From Hybos culiciformis (taxonomy: Eukaryota > Arthropoda > Insecta > Diptera > Hybotidae): a DNA stretch of 64,000 nucleotides. The stretch is taken from the NCBI GenBank assembly GCA_964007475.1, contig OZ023273.1, forward strand, positions 46,501,525-46,565,524, read 5' to 3'. Each line of letters begins with the position of its first letter. Positions within the stretch are counted from its first letter, which is position 1. Below are positions 51,248 to 61,869 of this stretch, piece by piece. The translations under genes were made by a program, and so were the position numbers. Below the pieces are notes generated by a model that was not told where the DNA came from, ran no database searches, and saw only the letters and a program-made list of their open reading frames with translations.

Positions 51248-51739
51248 ATATGTAGTCTTTTGAAAAACTTGTTCACACTATTCGAACGTTTTATTTTCTA
51301 ATTTATTTTGTCATTTTTATTGTATTTATTTTAAACAAATTAAGTAGAAAATAGAAGTGAAAAGAAAAATATTATTTTTAAATAAATTATTAATTTCAAA
51401 TTAATAACTAAATTAAAAAAGAAGGCATCTTTCTTTGGGATTTTGATTTTTTTTTTTTTGTATGGGGAAAGATTGAGTAGAATTTTGTAAAGGGAAATCA
51501 GGATTTCAAGACTCAAACTCAAAAATTTAATTCCTATAGGTTGGTAGCACAAACAAATTAAAATTATATACTTGTGTACCACGAATAATTATTATACAAA
51601 ACATCCTATTTAACATAAACTGTTTATCTATATTGTAAAATTTAGAAAATATATTCGATGGCTTGAAGGTGATAACTAGTTAGAGACCGGAATTCCGTGC
51701 AATTGCATCTTTTTTTTGGCATTTAGAATGGGTTAGAAC

Positions 51740-52294
51740 CAGTGGTGGGATTCAGCCGGTTCGCACCGGTTCGCGCGAACCGTTTCTTAAAATATTTAAG
51801 ATTCGCGCGAACCGTTTCCTAAAATTTGTAGGTTCGCGAAAATAGCCTGAAAAAGTTTTGAAATAACTATTCACTGTTTTAACAGTCCCTCCGTGGCAAT
51901 TTCTCAACTACTCAAAGAATATACAATTTAAATTTACATTGAAATTTGTATGAAAAATTTAACAAGCGTTTTACTTATTTATCTGAAAAATCTCCTTTTT
52001 CTTTAACTATGTTATGTGAATACAGTGAGTAAAGAACTGAATAAGAGTAAAAATATGCTTTTACAAAGTATTAAACGTGTAACAAGCAAGCCTGTTTTGA
52101 AATTACAACATTTGGAAACATCAATCTAAAAATTTATGAGTTTTTATGAAGGAGAAGGTATATATATGTTCTGGAAAGGTCTTTAGAATCTAAATTAAAA
52201 CAACTTTTTAGAGGATTCGAACCACGAAAAAAATTGTATTCTTTTTTTTTACGGGATGCGAACCGGTTGTTAAATGTTTTGAATCCCACCACTG
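51740..52294 (+). mobile_element. hAT MITE (CAGTGGTGGGATTC family), copy A
   Basis: The 14-bp ends CAGTGGTGGGATTC are inverted, and GTTAGAAC is duplicated exactly (51732-51739 and 52295-52302). GGTTCGCRCSAACCG-type palindromes recur inside the left end. Copy B at 58340-58883 is the same element in the other orientation with only scattered differences, which implies recent activity. No protein is encoded. It lies within the older hAT at 51677-54469. Confidence 0.92.
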
Positions 52295-52694
52295 GTTAGA
52301 ACCAAAACGTCTATCCGAATCTTGAAAAATGAAATTTTTTGAGACCCATTTTGTGTTGCACGAAATTGCACGAAACTGCACGTTTTAGATTTTTTTGCAA
52401 AACAGTGCACGTTTTAAAGTTTTTGGAAACAATTTATAAAATTAATGAAATGTAGTTTATGTTTCAATAATAATTTTTATTTTTCACTTTTATTGATATA
52501 AAGTGATTTTTTTTGAGAAATTTAAAACTTTTTTTTTGAAATTTTTAACTTTATTGCAATAGTAGGCTTTGAATTTTTTTTTGTATCCACAAAAAGTTTT
52601 TATAAACGCAAAAAGAAAACTAAGTTAAGAAAAATTAAGAAAAAATTTATTAATTTTTAACAATAGTATTTATTTTAAATATATGTATTATAAA

Positions 52695-54246
52695 ATGCCG
52701 AAAATAATTAAAACATCTAAGGCTTCCAAAATTTCGGCTTGGATCCAAAAATATGCAGAATTAAAAACGGACTCTTCAACTGTTTTTTGTATGTCAATAA
52801 ATCTATAGGATGATATTTAATTAAAGTATCAAATTGATGCACACTGCACTTCAAGTAAGTTTTCACTGAGTCGGATTTGTTTTTTTTTGTTTTTTGAATT
52901 CAGAAAGTTCTTATTTTTTAGTTTTAATGCAGGAAATTAAGTTAAAAATGGAGATTTTTTATTTTATTCTAATAAATTTTTTAAAAATGTTTTTAACAAT
53001 AAAAATTACAAAAAATATATAAATTAGTTTTGCTCAAATCAACGAAAAGAATTTTTGAATGATTTATGCTATGCAATGATAGCTTCGAACATACCTTTCT
53101 TCAAGCTTAAATCACCACCTTTAAAGAAATTTTTAGAAAAATATACAAAGGAAATTATACCCGACGAGAACACTTTAAGGAAAAGGAGGTCTGTTTTAGA
53201 AAAACTTTGTCTGAAATCTGAGAGAAAATCTCTGATAATTTTATTTACATAAACAGAAACAACGGATGCTTGCGGTTTATACATATGTTAATTGATAGTT
53301 GGTATTCTTCATCCCCAAACACCCCCAACTCATTTTCTAATATCTTGCAAGTTATTCGATAAAATTAATCATGAAACGGTAGCTAGGTTTATTAATGACA
53401 GTTTGGGAACGTATTTTAATAACTCTACGTTTCAAGACAAAATTTTACTTTTTATCAGTGATGCAGCGCCGTATATGATAAAAACAGGACAGTCGCTAAA
53501 AATATTCTATCAGAAAAAGATCCACGTTACTTGCGTGGCCCATGGGCTGAACAGAGTAGCTGAAAAGGCTCGAGATCTCTTCCCAGAAGTCAACAAATTA
53601 ATAAATAATGGGAAAACAATTTTTTTGAAAGCTCCCATCGAGTTGCTTTATACAAAACTATAATGTGTTGCGCACTTCCTCCTGAAGTAGTAATAACTAG
53701 ATGGGGTACGTGGTTGGAAGCAGCATTTTTTTATTGCGATAAATTCACCCAATATAAAAAATTAATTTAACAACTGGAAGACGATGCACAGTCGGTAATT
53801 AAAATGAAGGACATTTTGAATTCAGATGCAATTGTATCCAATCTGGCATTTCTAAAATCTTACATACATTATTTACCAGTTTCAATCAAAAAAACTTGAA
53901 GAGAAAAATTTAGCATTAGATGACCAGCTTAAAATTGTAGAAGAAGTAGGTGAATAATGAAAAAGGTTTAATAATTTTAAATAAATATAAAGCTGTGTTT
54001 CAAAAAAATCCGGGCTATGAAATTTTAAAGCAAATTAATGATGCTCTAAACGGAAATAATTACACCCCTCTTGGAGATCCGAAGTTATTGAGTTGTTACA
54101 AACAATGGCCAATTACTACTGTAGAAGTAGAGCGCTCTTTTTCACAACTGAAGCAAATATTAAGCGACAGGAGGTATAATTTCACTGAAAGAAATTTGGA
54201 AATGTATGTGATTGTAAACTTCAATTCAAATAATTTTATTGCCTGA
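52695..54246 (+). pseudogene. hAT transposase pseudogene
   Basis: The frame starts at ATG 52695 (MPKIIKTSKASKISAWIQ), with a remnant of an N-terminal zinc finger. At 53055 it resumes as FLNDLCYAMIASNIPFFKL and YTKEIIPDENTLRKRR. Next come TETTDACG (first catalytic aspartate, codon 53265), FISDAAPYM (second aspartate, codon 53460) and the C-X2-H pair in CVAHGLN (53532-53543). The hAT signature RWGTWLEAAFFYC is near 53700, and the C-terminal dimerisation part VEVERSFSQLK at 54120-54170. Stops at 53250-53252, 53289-53291 and 53768-53770 and frameshifts near 53640 and 53890-53960 inactivate it. The encoded enzyme would have cut and pasted this element and its deletion derivatives. Confidence 0.88.
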
Positions 54247-54477
54247 TTTCATTTCAGCATTATATTTAAATAATGAATATTAATTCTTGGAAAAAATAAA
54301 AAATGTATTGATTTTAAAGTATTGTTTTTTTTAAATTGAATTTTTTAATTATCGTTTTTTTAGAATTATAGACTTTTAGGCTTTCAAATTTTTAATTGCA
54401 TGTTTTTGCACGTTTTAAGGTTTAAATTGCACGTTTTCAGATTATGACTGCACGAAATTCCGCTCTCTAGTGATAAC

Positions 54478-56252
54478 AAACAACTTTATCAAAAGTCTAA
54501 AAAAAAATCGGTTCTAAAAGGAAGATTATGAAAATCGGTTTATAAAATTTGGTCAGTGTCAGTCAATAAAGGTTTGTGTTGAAGGTACATGAAAATAATT
54601 TGAGATTTATAGTTTACATGATATTTAATATCAACAGATAATCTAAGATTTAGTGATGATTATAAGAAATTTTTAGACACAAAGTAACCCCAGAATGATC
54701 GGGGTTTATTAATATTTAAATTTAATCAACAACTATAATTATGAACAAATATATCCACTAAGTTACAATTGCATATTCAAATTTAACAAAATAAAATGTA
54801 TTTTTTTACACATGTATTCTATTAATGAAATTATTATGCACAAAAAACTAAAACAAATTGACTCAACAACATTGATTTTTGAACGGCTTACGTCAATGCT
54901 TAAATTTAACAAGCTCTTGGGAATTCATATTATGGGATATAAATGTATAGGTTTTGTTATGCGTGTCAAAATCAGTGTCAAACTTCACTGTCATTGGTGA
55001 ATTTTTTGAACGAGTTTAATAACTACAAGGATTTTTTTATATTTGAAATATGTTTTCTAATTACGTTTTTTTTTAGGGCTAACATTTTATTTGAATATTT
55101 TGTAGATTATAAATAAAAGTAAAATTAATTATTACAAAAATGGATATTGCCTTATAGCATCAGTATAAAAAGTAAACAACGAAAAAATCTATGACATATC
55201 AAGGACATCATTACCTAAATCCTTTTTTTATATAAATTCAAATAAAATAAATATTGCGCAAAAAAATTACTAATATATAAAACTTCCTTTGAGATTATTA
55301 TAAATAACAAAGAATTTTTTATTTCGAATCATTTAATTTTGGTAAATTATTATTTTTTTTTTTGAAAATAATAATAATAGTTTTGTGAAATTAAAAATGT
55401 TTAGCGCGTGCTGTGGTACCTCGATGGGTGGGCACTTGAATGGTGTCCAACAGAGTCCAATTCACTAATATTTCGTAAATACATACATAGACCATGAAAA
55501 AAAAATAAGCAAAGAATTTTTCATATAAAATTTTTCCATTTCCTTCGACCGCAATTATTAATTTGTATTGTTTTTTTTTTTAATTTCGAGGCGCAAAAAA
55601 ATCATAACAATTTGCATCCTCTTGTTAAAGCAAAACTACTCTTTTAGTGATATCCAACTGATCTTTTTAAGTAAATTAAAAAAGAAAATCATTTCGCTCA
55701 TAATAACTTCAATCAAAAAAAAAAAAATTGTTTTTGATGAAACTTAAAACAATGAAGTTTAAACCGCGAAATTAAACCCGACCTGATGGCCTACTTGTTA
55801 AATTGTGGCTGACTGCCGTTTATAATGCCATTAATGAGTAAATAAAATGCATTAAATTATTTATGTAGGGGATTCCTAGAATAGATATTATTGTAAATTT
55901 TGTTAAATATATAATAAATTAAAATCAATACTAAAATTTTATGAATAATATTACTTAAGCACAAGTTTTATTATGTGAGTTTTAGAATGTTTAATGTGAT
56001 TACAACATTTTTTCGCAACATAATAATTAATTGAGTCTTATCAGCCATTAATTCTTTGTAGGTATTGGCATTTACTCTTTCATTTAGAGTCGTGAGATGG
56101 TTCTCAACTTGAGAATGGTCCACCCAGAATAGAAATTTTCTCAATACAAATTTTTTTTACAATTTTCTTCAACTGTGGGACAATAAGAGAATTTCCCACC
56201 TCGACTTAAGACCATAAGTGTTTACGCTATAATAATGGTCTTATGACCTTTC
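54478..56252. other. AT-rich non-coding stretch
   Basis: There is no supported gene. A GC-richer patch at about 55405-55465 (GCGCGTGCTGTGGTACC and on) has no recognisable content. Confidence 0.5.
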
Positions 56253-56309
56253 TAATGGGACATAAAGCCATAATCGTGAGTTTTACGCTTATGGCCTTAA
56301 ATCCCATTA
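56253..56309. repeat. Palindrome around GACATAAAGCCATAA
   Basis: TAATGGGA at the left pairs with TCCCATTA at the right, and CATAAAGCCATAA pairs imperfectly with TTATGGCCTTAA. It belongs to a group of related inverted motifs through about 56690. Confidence 0.7.
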
Positions 56310-56584
56310 CAAAGAGACAAAAACTTCCAGCGAACTATGAAAAATAGTCTGTAAAAATGGAAGAAATAAAATGTAGCGACGGTTTATACAAAATTAGGTT
56401 GATGTTTTTCCCCAAAAACCGAATAATTTTCTAAATATTATAAAAATATTTTAGCAATTCATGAAGAAAATGATGGGTACACATGCAATATTTTTGAGAC
56501 ATCAATATCCAGAAAGAAGAAGATTCAAAGATTATTAAAATTTAAGTTCGCTCTATCTCATAATTTTTTTTTTTTTTTTGATTT

Positions 56585-56621
56585 AAAGAGACATAACGCC
56601 CATATGGCTTTATGTCTCTTT
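56585..56621. repeat. Palindrome AAAGAGACATAA/TTATGTCTCTTT
   Basis: The arms are 12 bp and perfect, and enclose CGCCCATATGGC, itself partly palindromic. GACATAAAGCCAT (either strand) and CTCGACTTAAG both recur in the 56200-56690 region, so this and the palindrome at 56253 may be parts of one degenerate element without clear ends. Confidence 0.75.
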
Positions 56622-56690
56622 GAGATGAGATCAAAAGCTCGACTTAAGCGATTATATCGTAAAGACCGATGGCTTTATGTCAGGTACGTC

Positions 56691-58302
56691 ACAGATCATT
56701 TTGTGTATAGGATTTGTAACGATCGTCATTTGTTAAACTAATGTTTCCTTGAAATATTTTCTCTAATGTCTTTCATATTCTTAAAACGTTTCTGTAAATT
56801 TTTAATTAACATTTTAATTACATTCAATTATGAACAAAAAAAAAATTATAACATTGAAAAAAAATTAAATTGATTACTTCGGAATCAATTAGTCCTGCCG
56901 GCATGGAAAAAAAGTGTATAAAGCTACAAAATTATAAAACTACGAACGAAAACTTTCAAAATTAATAATTTCTGTAATGTATACATATAAGGTATACCTA
57001 ATGGTGAAGTAGGTAAAAAAAAATATTTTTTTTAGAAAATAATATTTTCTTTAAAGTCACTAAACAGAATTTTGAATGAAGATCCCCTCTACAAAATTTT
57101 TTCTGAAAATTTTAAGTAGGAAAACTAAAAATTTATAGGTGAGATGTTTATTAATTGACCATACTATTATTGTACTTATATTATTAATTATTGCATATAC
57201 TATAAGTTCAAGCACTATATTATCTCAATTTGAGTTTCATTTTTTTGAAATGTTTCAATGTTTTAATTTTTTACTAGCAATTTCCAACAAAAAAAAAAAA
57301 ATTTTCGATTTTGATCGCTTTTTTTAACATTCACATTTTATGTGTTATTTAGACATAAAAATGTTAAGGAAATCTAAAATACATTTTTACTATATTTACT
57401 TTAAAACACTTGAAGACAATGGGGATTTAATTTTGATTATTTCGCTAATATGTACAATTGTACATATATAGCCAGCAAATATAACAACCCCCCGATGATT
57501 TGCACTTTTTATGCCACCCATGCGGTCTAGAGTTATTTCATTTTTATTTTGTTTTTTTTTTTTCAAATACATAATGTAGGTACATGTACATTAATACTAC
57601 TTTTTTTTTGTCATATATATTTTCATTTTTCGTCGCATAGCATTCACAAAAAAAAAAAGGATATCAATGAATTAGACGGATTTTTTTTTTTTCAGTATTC
57701 TTTATTGTTTTCACAAATTTTATAATACGAAATGTCAATTTTTTTTTTTTAATATTTTTGTATTTTTTTAGACTATACCTACATATATTTTATATGAGCG
57801 CGCACCTAATCATCTTTTAAAAAAATATAAAAATTCTTTTGTTAAAAAATAAAAACATTACAAATTATTTTCTCCCCAGAATAATAAAGTCATGTCACTC
57901 CAATTCCTTTATTTAAAATCATATTAGAGTAAAAACAAGAGAATTTATATTTTATAATCGATTATAAATAATTCACATGAGCAATAAAATTTATATTTGA
58001 CTGAATAAATTTTTCTTGTCAATTTAGGAAAAAAAAATAAAAATTTTTTTTTTTGTTTTTTTGAATTAAATAACTTTTTAATAAGGGTGTAAATATTTTA
58101 AAAATTAGGTACCTACCTTTGCTATAGCAAAAAGATTTTTTTTTGTTAATTTTTTATTTTACTAAATCGAAAATTGTATCTTAAAATCAAGACAAAATAA
58201 AACAGAACCTCGTATAAATGAAGTTGGGAGCTCGTTTTCGATTTTGTTTTAAAATACTTAAATTTTTAGTCACAATCATGGGCTGTACATACTTTTTTTT
58301 TC
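56691..58302. other. AT-rich non-coding stretch
   Basis: There is no supported gene or bounded element. Many T runs occur, as at 57681-57692 and 57738-57750. Confidence 0.5.
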
Positions 58303-59310
58303 CTTCAATATCATTAGACCAATACCATTTAGTCTTAAACAGTGGTGGGATTCAAAACATTTAACAACCGGTTCGCATCTCGTAAAAAAAAAGAATACAA
58401 TTTTTTTCGTGGTTTCGAATCCTCTAAAAAGTTGTTTTAATTTAGATTCTAAAGACCTTTCCAGAACATATATATACCTTATCCTTCATAAAAACTCATA
58501 AATTTTTAGATTGATGTTTCCAAATGTTGTAATTTCAAAACAGGCTTGCACGTTTAATACTTTGTAAAAGCATATTTTTACTCTTATTCAGTTCTTTACT
58601 CACAGTATTCACATAGTTAAAGAAAAAGGAGATTTTTCAGATAAATAAGTAAAACGCTTGTCAAATTTTTAATACAAATATCAATGTAAATTTAAATTGT
58701 ATATTCTTTAAGTAGTTGAGAAATTGCCACGGAGGGACTGTTAAAACAGTGAATAGTTATTTCAAAACTTTTTCAGGCTATTTTCGCGAACCTACAAATT
58801 TTAGGAAACGCTTCGCGCGAATCTTAAATATTTTTAGAAACGGTTCGCACGAACCGGTGCGAACCGGCTGAATCCCACCACTGGTCTTAAACCATTTACA
58901 AATAGGAATACCAATTTTCATTGACTTTAGTCCGAATCTTTGCAATGTAACATTTTTTTTTAAATTTCTCTAAACGACATCTATCCACCCATGTAATAAT
59001 TTTCATTAGAATCCATTTAAACTTTTATTTAATTTAAAATTTATAAACATTTTATTTGAAAATTATTTAGATCCTTGGCTGGTTGAAAACTGCAAAATCC
59101 AAAATATGAAATGATAGAATCTTGACTTTAAGTCGAGGTGAAAGTGAACGAGATTTCGCAAGTTTTGGCATTTAAAGGATAAAACCCGGCTCATAAGTTA
59201 TAAAGAAACCATTTAGAGGAGGACGGACAGACTTTCAATGAAAACATACAGTCGGTTTTTTAAGTTTTGGTGGAAAACGGTTTAAAAATTTTTAGTCGCA
59301 AGAACATAAC
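58303..59310 (-). repeat. Dispersed repeat, copy 2, split by a hAT MITE
   Basis: This is the same ordered motif set as at 35871-36190: CTTCAATATCATTA and ACCAATACCATTTAG at 58306-58333, then after the 544-bp MITE and its TSD TTTAGTCCGAATC at 58926, ACATCTAT, TCATAAGTTA, GGACGGACAGAC at 59221 and AATGAAAACA. With the MITE removed, the distance between the first two motifs is within a base or two of copy 1 (about 70 bp). The tRNA-like part is barely visible here. Copy 1 lacks about 170 bp present in this copy. Confidence 0.55.
58340..58883 (-). mobile_element. hAT MITE (CAGTGGTGGGATTC family), copy B
   Basis: This copy is inverted relative to 51740-52294. It has the same 14-bp ends and an exact 8-bp target duplication GTCTTAAA (58332-58339 and 58884-58891). 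Read on the minus strand it matches copy A nearly base for base over its GGTTCGC-rich left part and the AAAATAGCCTGAAAAAG and GTCCCTCCGTGGCAA blocks. It is inserted in the older repeat at 58303-59310. Confidence 0.92.
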
Positions 59311-59580
59311 TTTTTAGTAAGGTTATATAGATTTTTATTTTAGTGTTGCTGTTATTGATTTGTTGTTTTGTTTGAGATAAACAAACTAGAATGAGTAAAA
59401 TCTTTAAACAAATTTTCAACATTAAAGGATTAGAGGTTCAATCAGTTGAATTTAATTAAACCGAATTTTTATTCCGAATTATAACAAAAAAATTTGTCGA
59501 CTCAATCAAACATATTTAACAATTTGTAATATGTTAATTACAATATTTTTGTTGTTTCGTATCCTTATATTTATACATAT

Positions 59581-59922
59581 TTTTAATTATTTTTTTGAGG
59601 ATGAGGATAAAATAAAACGAATAGTTTATCTTTTTTTAATCTACTGCCAATATATTTCGTTTCTGGTTTTGAAACTTCTTCAGGGCTTGATTATCTTAAG
59701 ATAGTTCGTCTAAAAATTTAAAATGAAAACTGTACATTATTTGACTTCTTTTTTTACAGACATTAAGAAATAAATATATAAAATAATTAAAACATTAACT
59801 AATAAATTTAAACAATTAAAATACACAAATAATTTAAAGAACAACCTTACACATACACTATTATATAAAATATTACGACTATTCGTTTTATTTTATCCTC
59901 ATCCTCAAAAAAATAATTAAAA
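59581..59922. mobile_element. MITE-like element with 43-45-bp perfect inverted repeats
   Basis: The arm at 59583-59625 (TTAATTATTTTTTTGAGGAT and on to AAACGAATAGT) is repeated exactly and inverted at 59878-59920, with two further matching bases outside. The interior is AT-rich and non-coding. Short direct repeats GTTAATTACAAT lie at 59533-59544 and 59923-59934. The left one is not adjacent to the arm, so I do not call it a target duplication. Perfect arms suggest a recent insertion or gene conversion. The superfamily is not determined. Confidence 0.8.
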
Positions 59923-59934
59923 GTTAATTACAAT

Positions 59935-61651
59935 TTTTATTTCAAAAAATTATAAGATTGTGGTAAAGATAAACTCATGTATAAATTCTTCATATTACAA
60001 ATTTTTAGTTTTTTGACAATTATTCATCCTTTATTCGATTTTGCTGGATAAAACATACAGATAGACATATACATAATCAGGTCAAAATAAGCCAAAAGCT
60101 TAGAAATTGATCTTGGATTCACGCAGAAAAATTTTTTTAAGGATAATAATATCACACATTTATCGTGGTTCTAAACTTTAATGAGTATGAATAATAATAC
60201 TAATTAATAAATATGATAATGCATAAGATACAACTCTATGTATATATTACCTACATATTACATATATTCACTTTTCAAATATTTATTTTATAATTCAAAG
60301 CAAATAAGTAAGTCGCCTAAAATACAAAAATATTTCTTTATTCACATGCTGTGACTAAAATTGATTAAGAGATTCCCTGCAGGTTGAACTATGATGCGAT
60401 ATGTCATCATATTTCTGAATTATCGAAATGTTCTTTAACAAATATTTGTTAAAAAAACAACATAATACTAACCAATCAAAAATATTTTGTAAACCTATAT
60501 GAAAAAAATGTACAAATATAGGAATATATGTGCGACGAACATCATACGTACAATGTATACATACGTGTATTCTTGGTCATGCATTATTATAAAACTTTTT
60601 TGAGTTAAAAAAGATTATTTTTGCATTGTCGGTTGTCCACAAAAATTTTCAAATTTAGATACCTAATTTATACGTAGATAACATACATATAGCAATATGC
60701 ATGCTTGTGATGGAATTTCAAAAAAAAACCTTGAAAAAATCATAATAAAAAATTACATTATTATTAATACTATTTATTCAAATTAAAAATATCAAATATT
60801 ATTAAATTTTATATTTATATATAAGATCTATATTTAAAATTATTGCTTATTTATGAAAATCTTTTGTTTTTGCAAAATTATATGTCTGGATTAAATTAAT
60901 TACATAAATATAAATAAATAAATAAAAATAATTTAAATTCATGTACTGTACGGTACGTGAACATATTCAATAAATTTCAAATCAAAATAAATAAAATTCA
61001 ATATTTTTATATTGTAACAGTTACACAACTAGTACGAATAAATTGTTAAAATGATCACAACGAGAACCATTCATTTCGGCTGGCCGCGTCAAAAATAATC
61101 ATATACGGTTTGACTTCTTGAAATTTATGTTTAATAAACCACGGAAAATTTTGTATTGACAAAATGCGACCGAAAATAATGTACTACCATAAACTACGCT
61201 CAACATAATCCAAAATATGAACTCTACAAACAAGTCCAAGAATTGTTTTTTCGAACATAGAAAAAATTATATTGATATGAATTTGACTGCCAAATAAAAA
61301 ATATTTTCTAAAATTTTCAAGATAAAATGTTACTTTATTTCAAATCAGTTCATTAACTATCACAAAATGCTTAAGTCTCATGTTTTAAAAAGTACATATA
61401 GTATATACCAAAAATCTCACTTTAGCACAAAATATTTTTCGTTTCAAAAAAGTAGTGGAAATCTTCTTTGATATTCTAACTTGGCTACCGAAAAAGTTTC
61501 GCAGCTGGATTTCAATTACAAAACGTATGTTTAAAAGGATATAACAACAATTACATCAAATCAGACATACTACTATAACTATCCAAAACGATATCATGTT
61601 TTTTTTATTCTTTAATATTTTCCTGTCTCATAGATGTTTATATTATATATG
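59935..61651. other. AT-rich non-coding stretch
   Basis: There is no supported gene. A GC-richer patch near 61070-61095 (CGGCTGGCCGCGTC) weakly resembles 41968-41985 in reverse, which may be a trace of an old repeat. Confidence 0.45.
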
Positions 61652-61654
61652 TAA

Positions 61655-61866
61655 TGCTGGGTTTGCACGCTCATGCAATTTGCGCCAATTGATTTCTATT
61701 AACCACATTTGCGCAAGTAAATTATTGTATGTAAACGAAAGCATGAAGTTTGCACATGCTGAAAAATGTGGCTTGTGTATTAATCTGTTGTGACGGAAAA
61801 CTTGCAGAAATGTCCATGAACAAATCGACTTGTGAAAATTGCATGAGCGTGTAAACAAACCTAGCG
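61655..61866. mobile_element. Short MITE with TAA target duplication
   Basis: The ends TGCTGGGTTTG and (reversed) CGCTAGGTTTG lead into a shared CACGCTCATGCAATTT. TAA flanks both sides (61652-61654 and 61867-61869). It is 212 bp long, non-coding, with several TTGCRCA-like words inside. It is similar in style to 12651-13171 and 42200-42626 but differs in sequence. The overlapping frames on both strands are by-products of the inverted repeats. Confidence 0.75.
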
Positions 61867-61869
61867 TAA

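Larger units (their letters stand above)
51677..54469 (+). mobile_element. Full-length but broken hAT transposon (TAG...AGAGNNCGGAATT family)
   Basis: The ends are imperfect inverted repeats: TAGTTAGAGACCGGAATTCC on the left and (reversed) TAGAGAGCGGAATTTCGTGC on the right. The target site GTGATAAC is duplicated exactly (51669-51676 and 54470-54477). TGCACGTTTTA motifs recur near both ends. The interior codes for a hAT transposase broken by stops and frameshifts. A 555-bp hAT MITE is inserted near the left end. Without it the element is about 2.2 kb, a normal length for an autonomous hAT. Confidence 0.9.

Noticed and set aside
53069..53284. 71-codon frame on the minus strand
   Set aside because: It is antisense to the hAT transposase pseudogene, whose plus-strand motifs are unmistakable.
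61596..61858. Overlapping frames on both strands
   Set aside because: They mirror each other because of the inverted ends of the 61655-61866 MITE.
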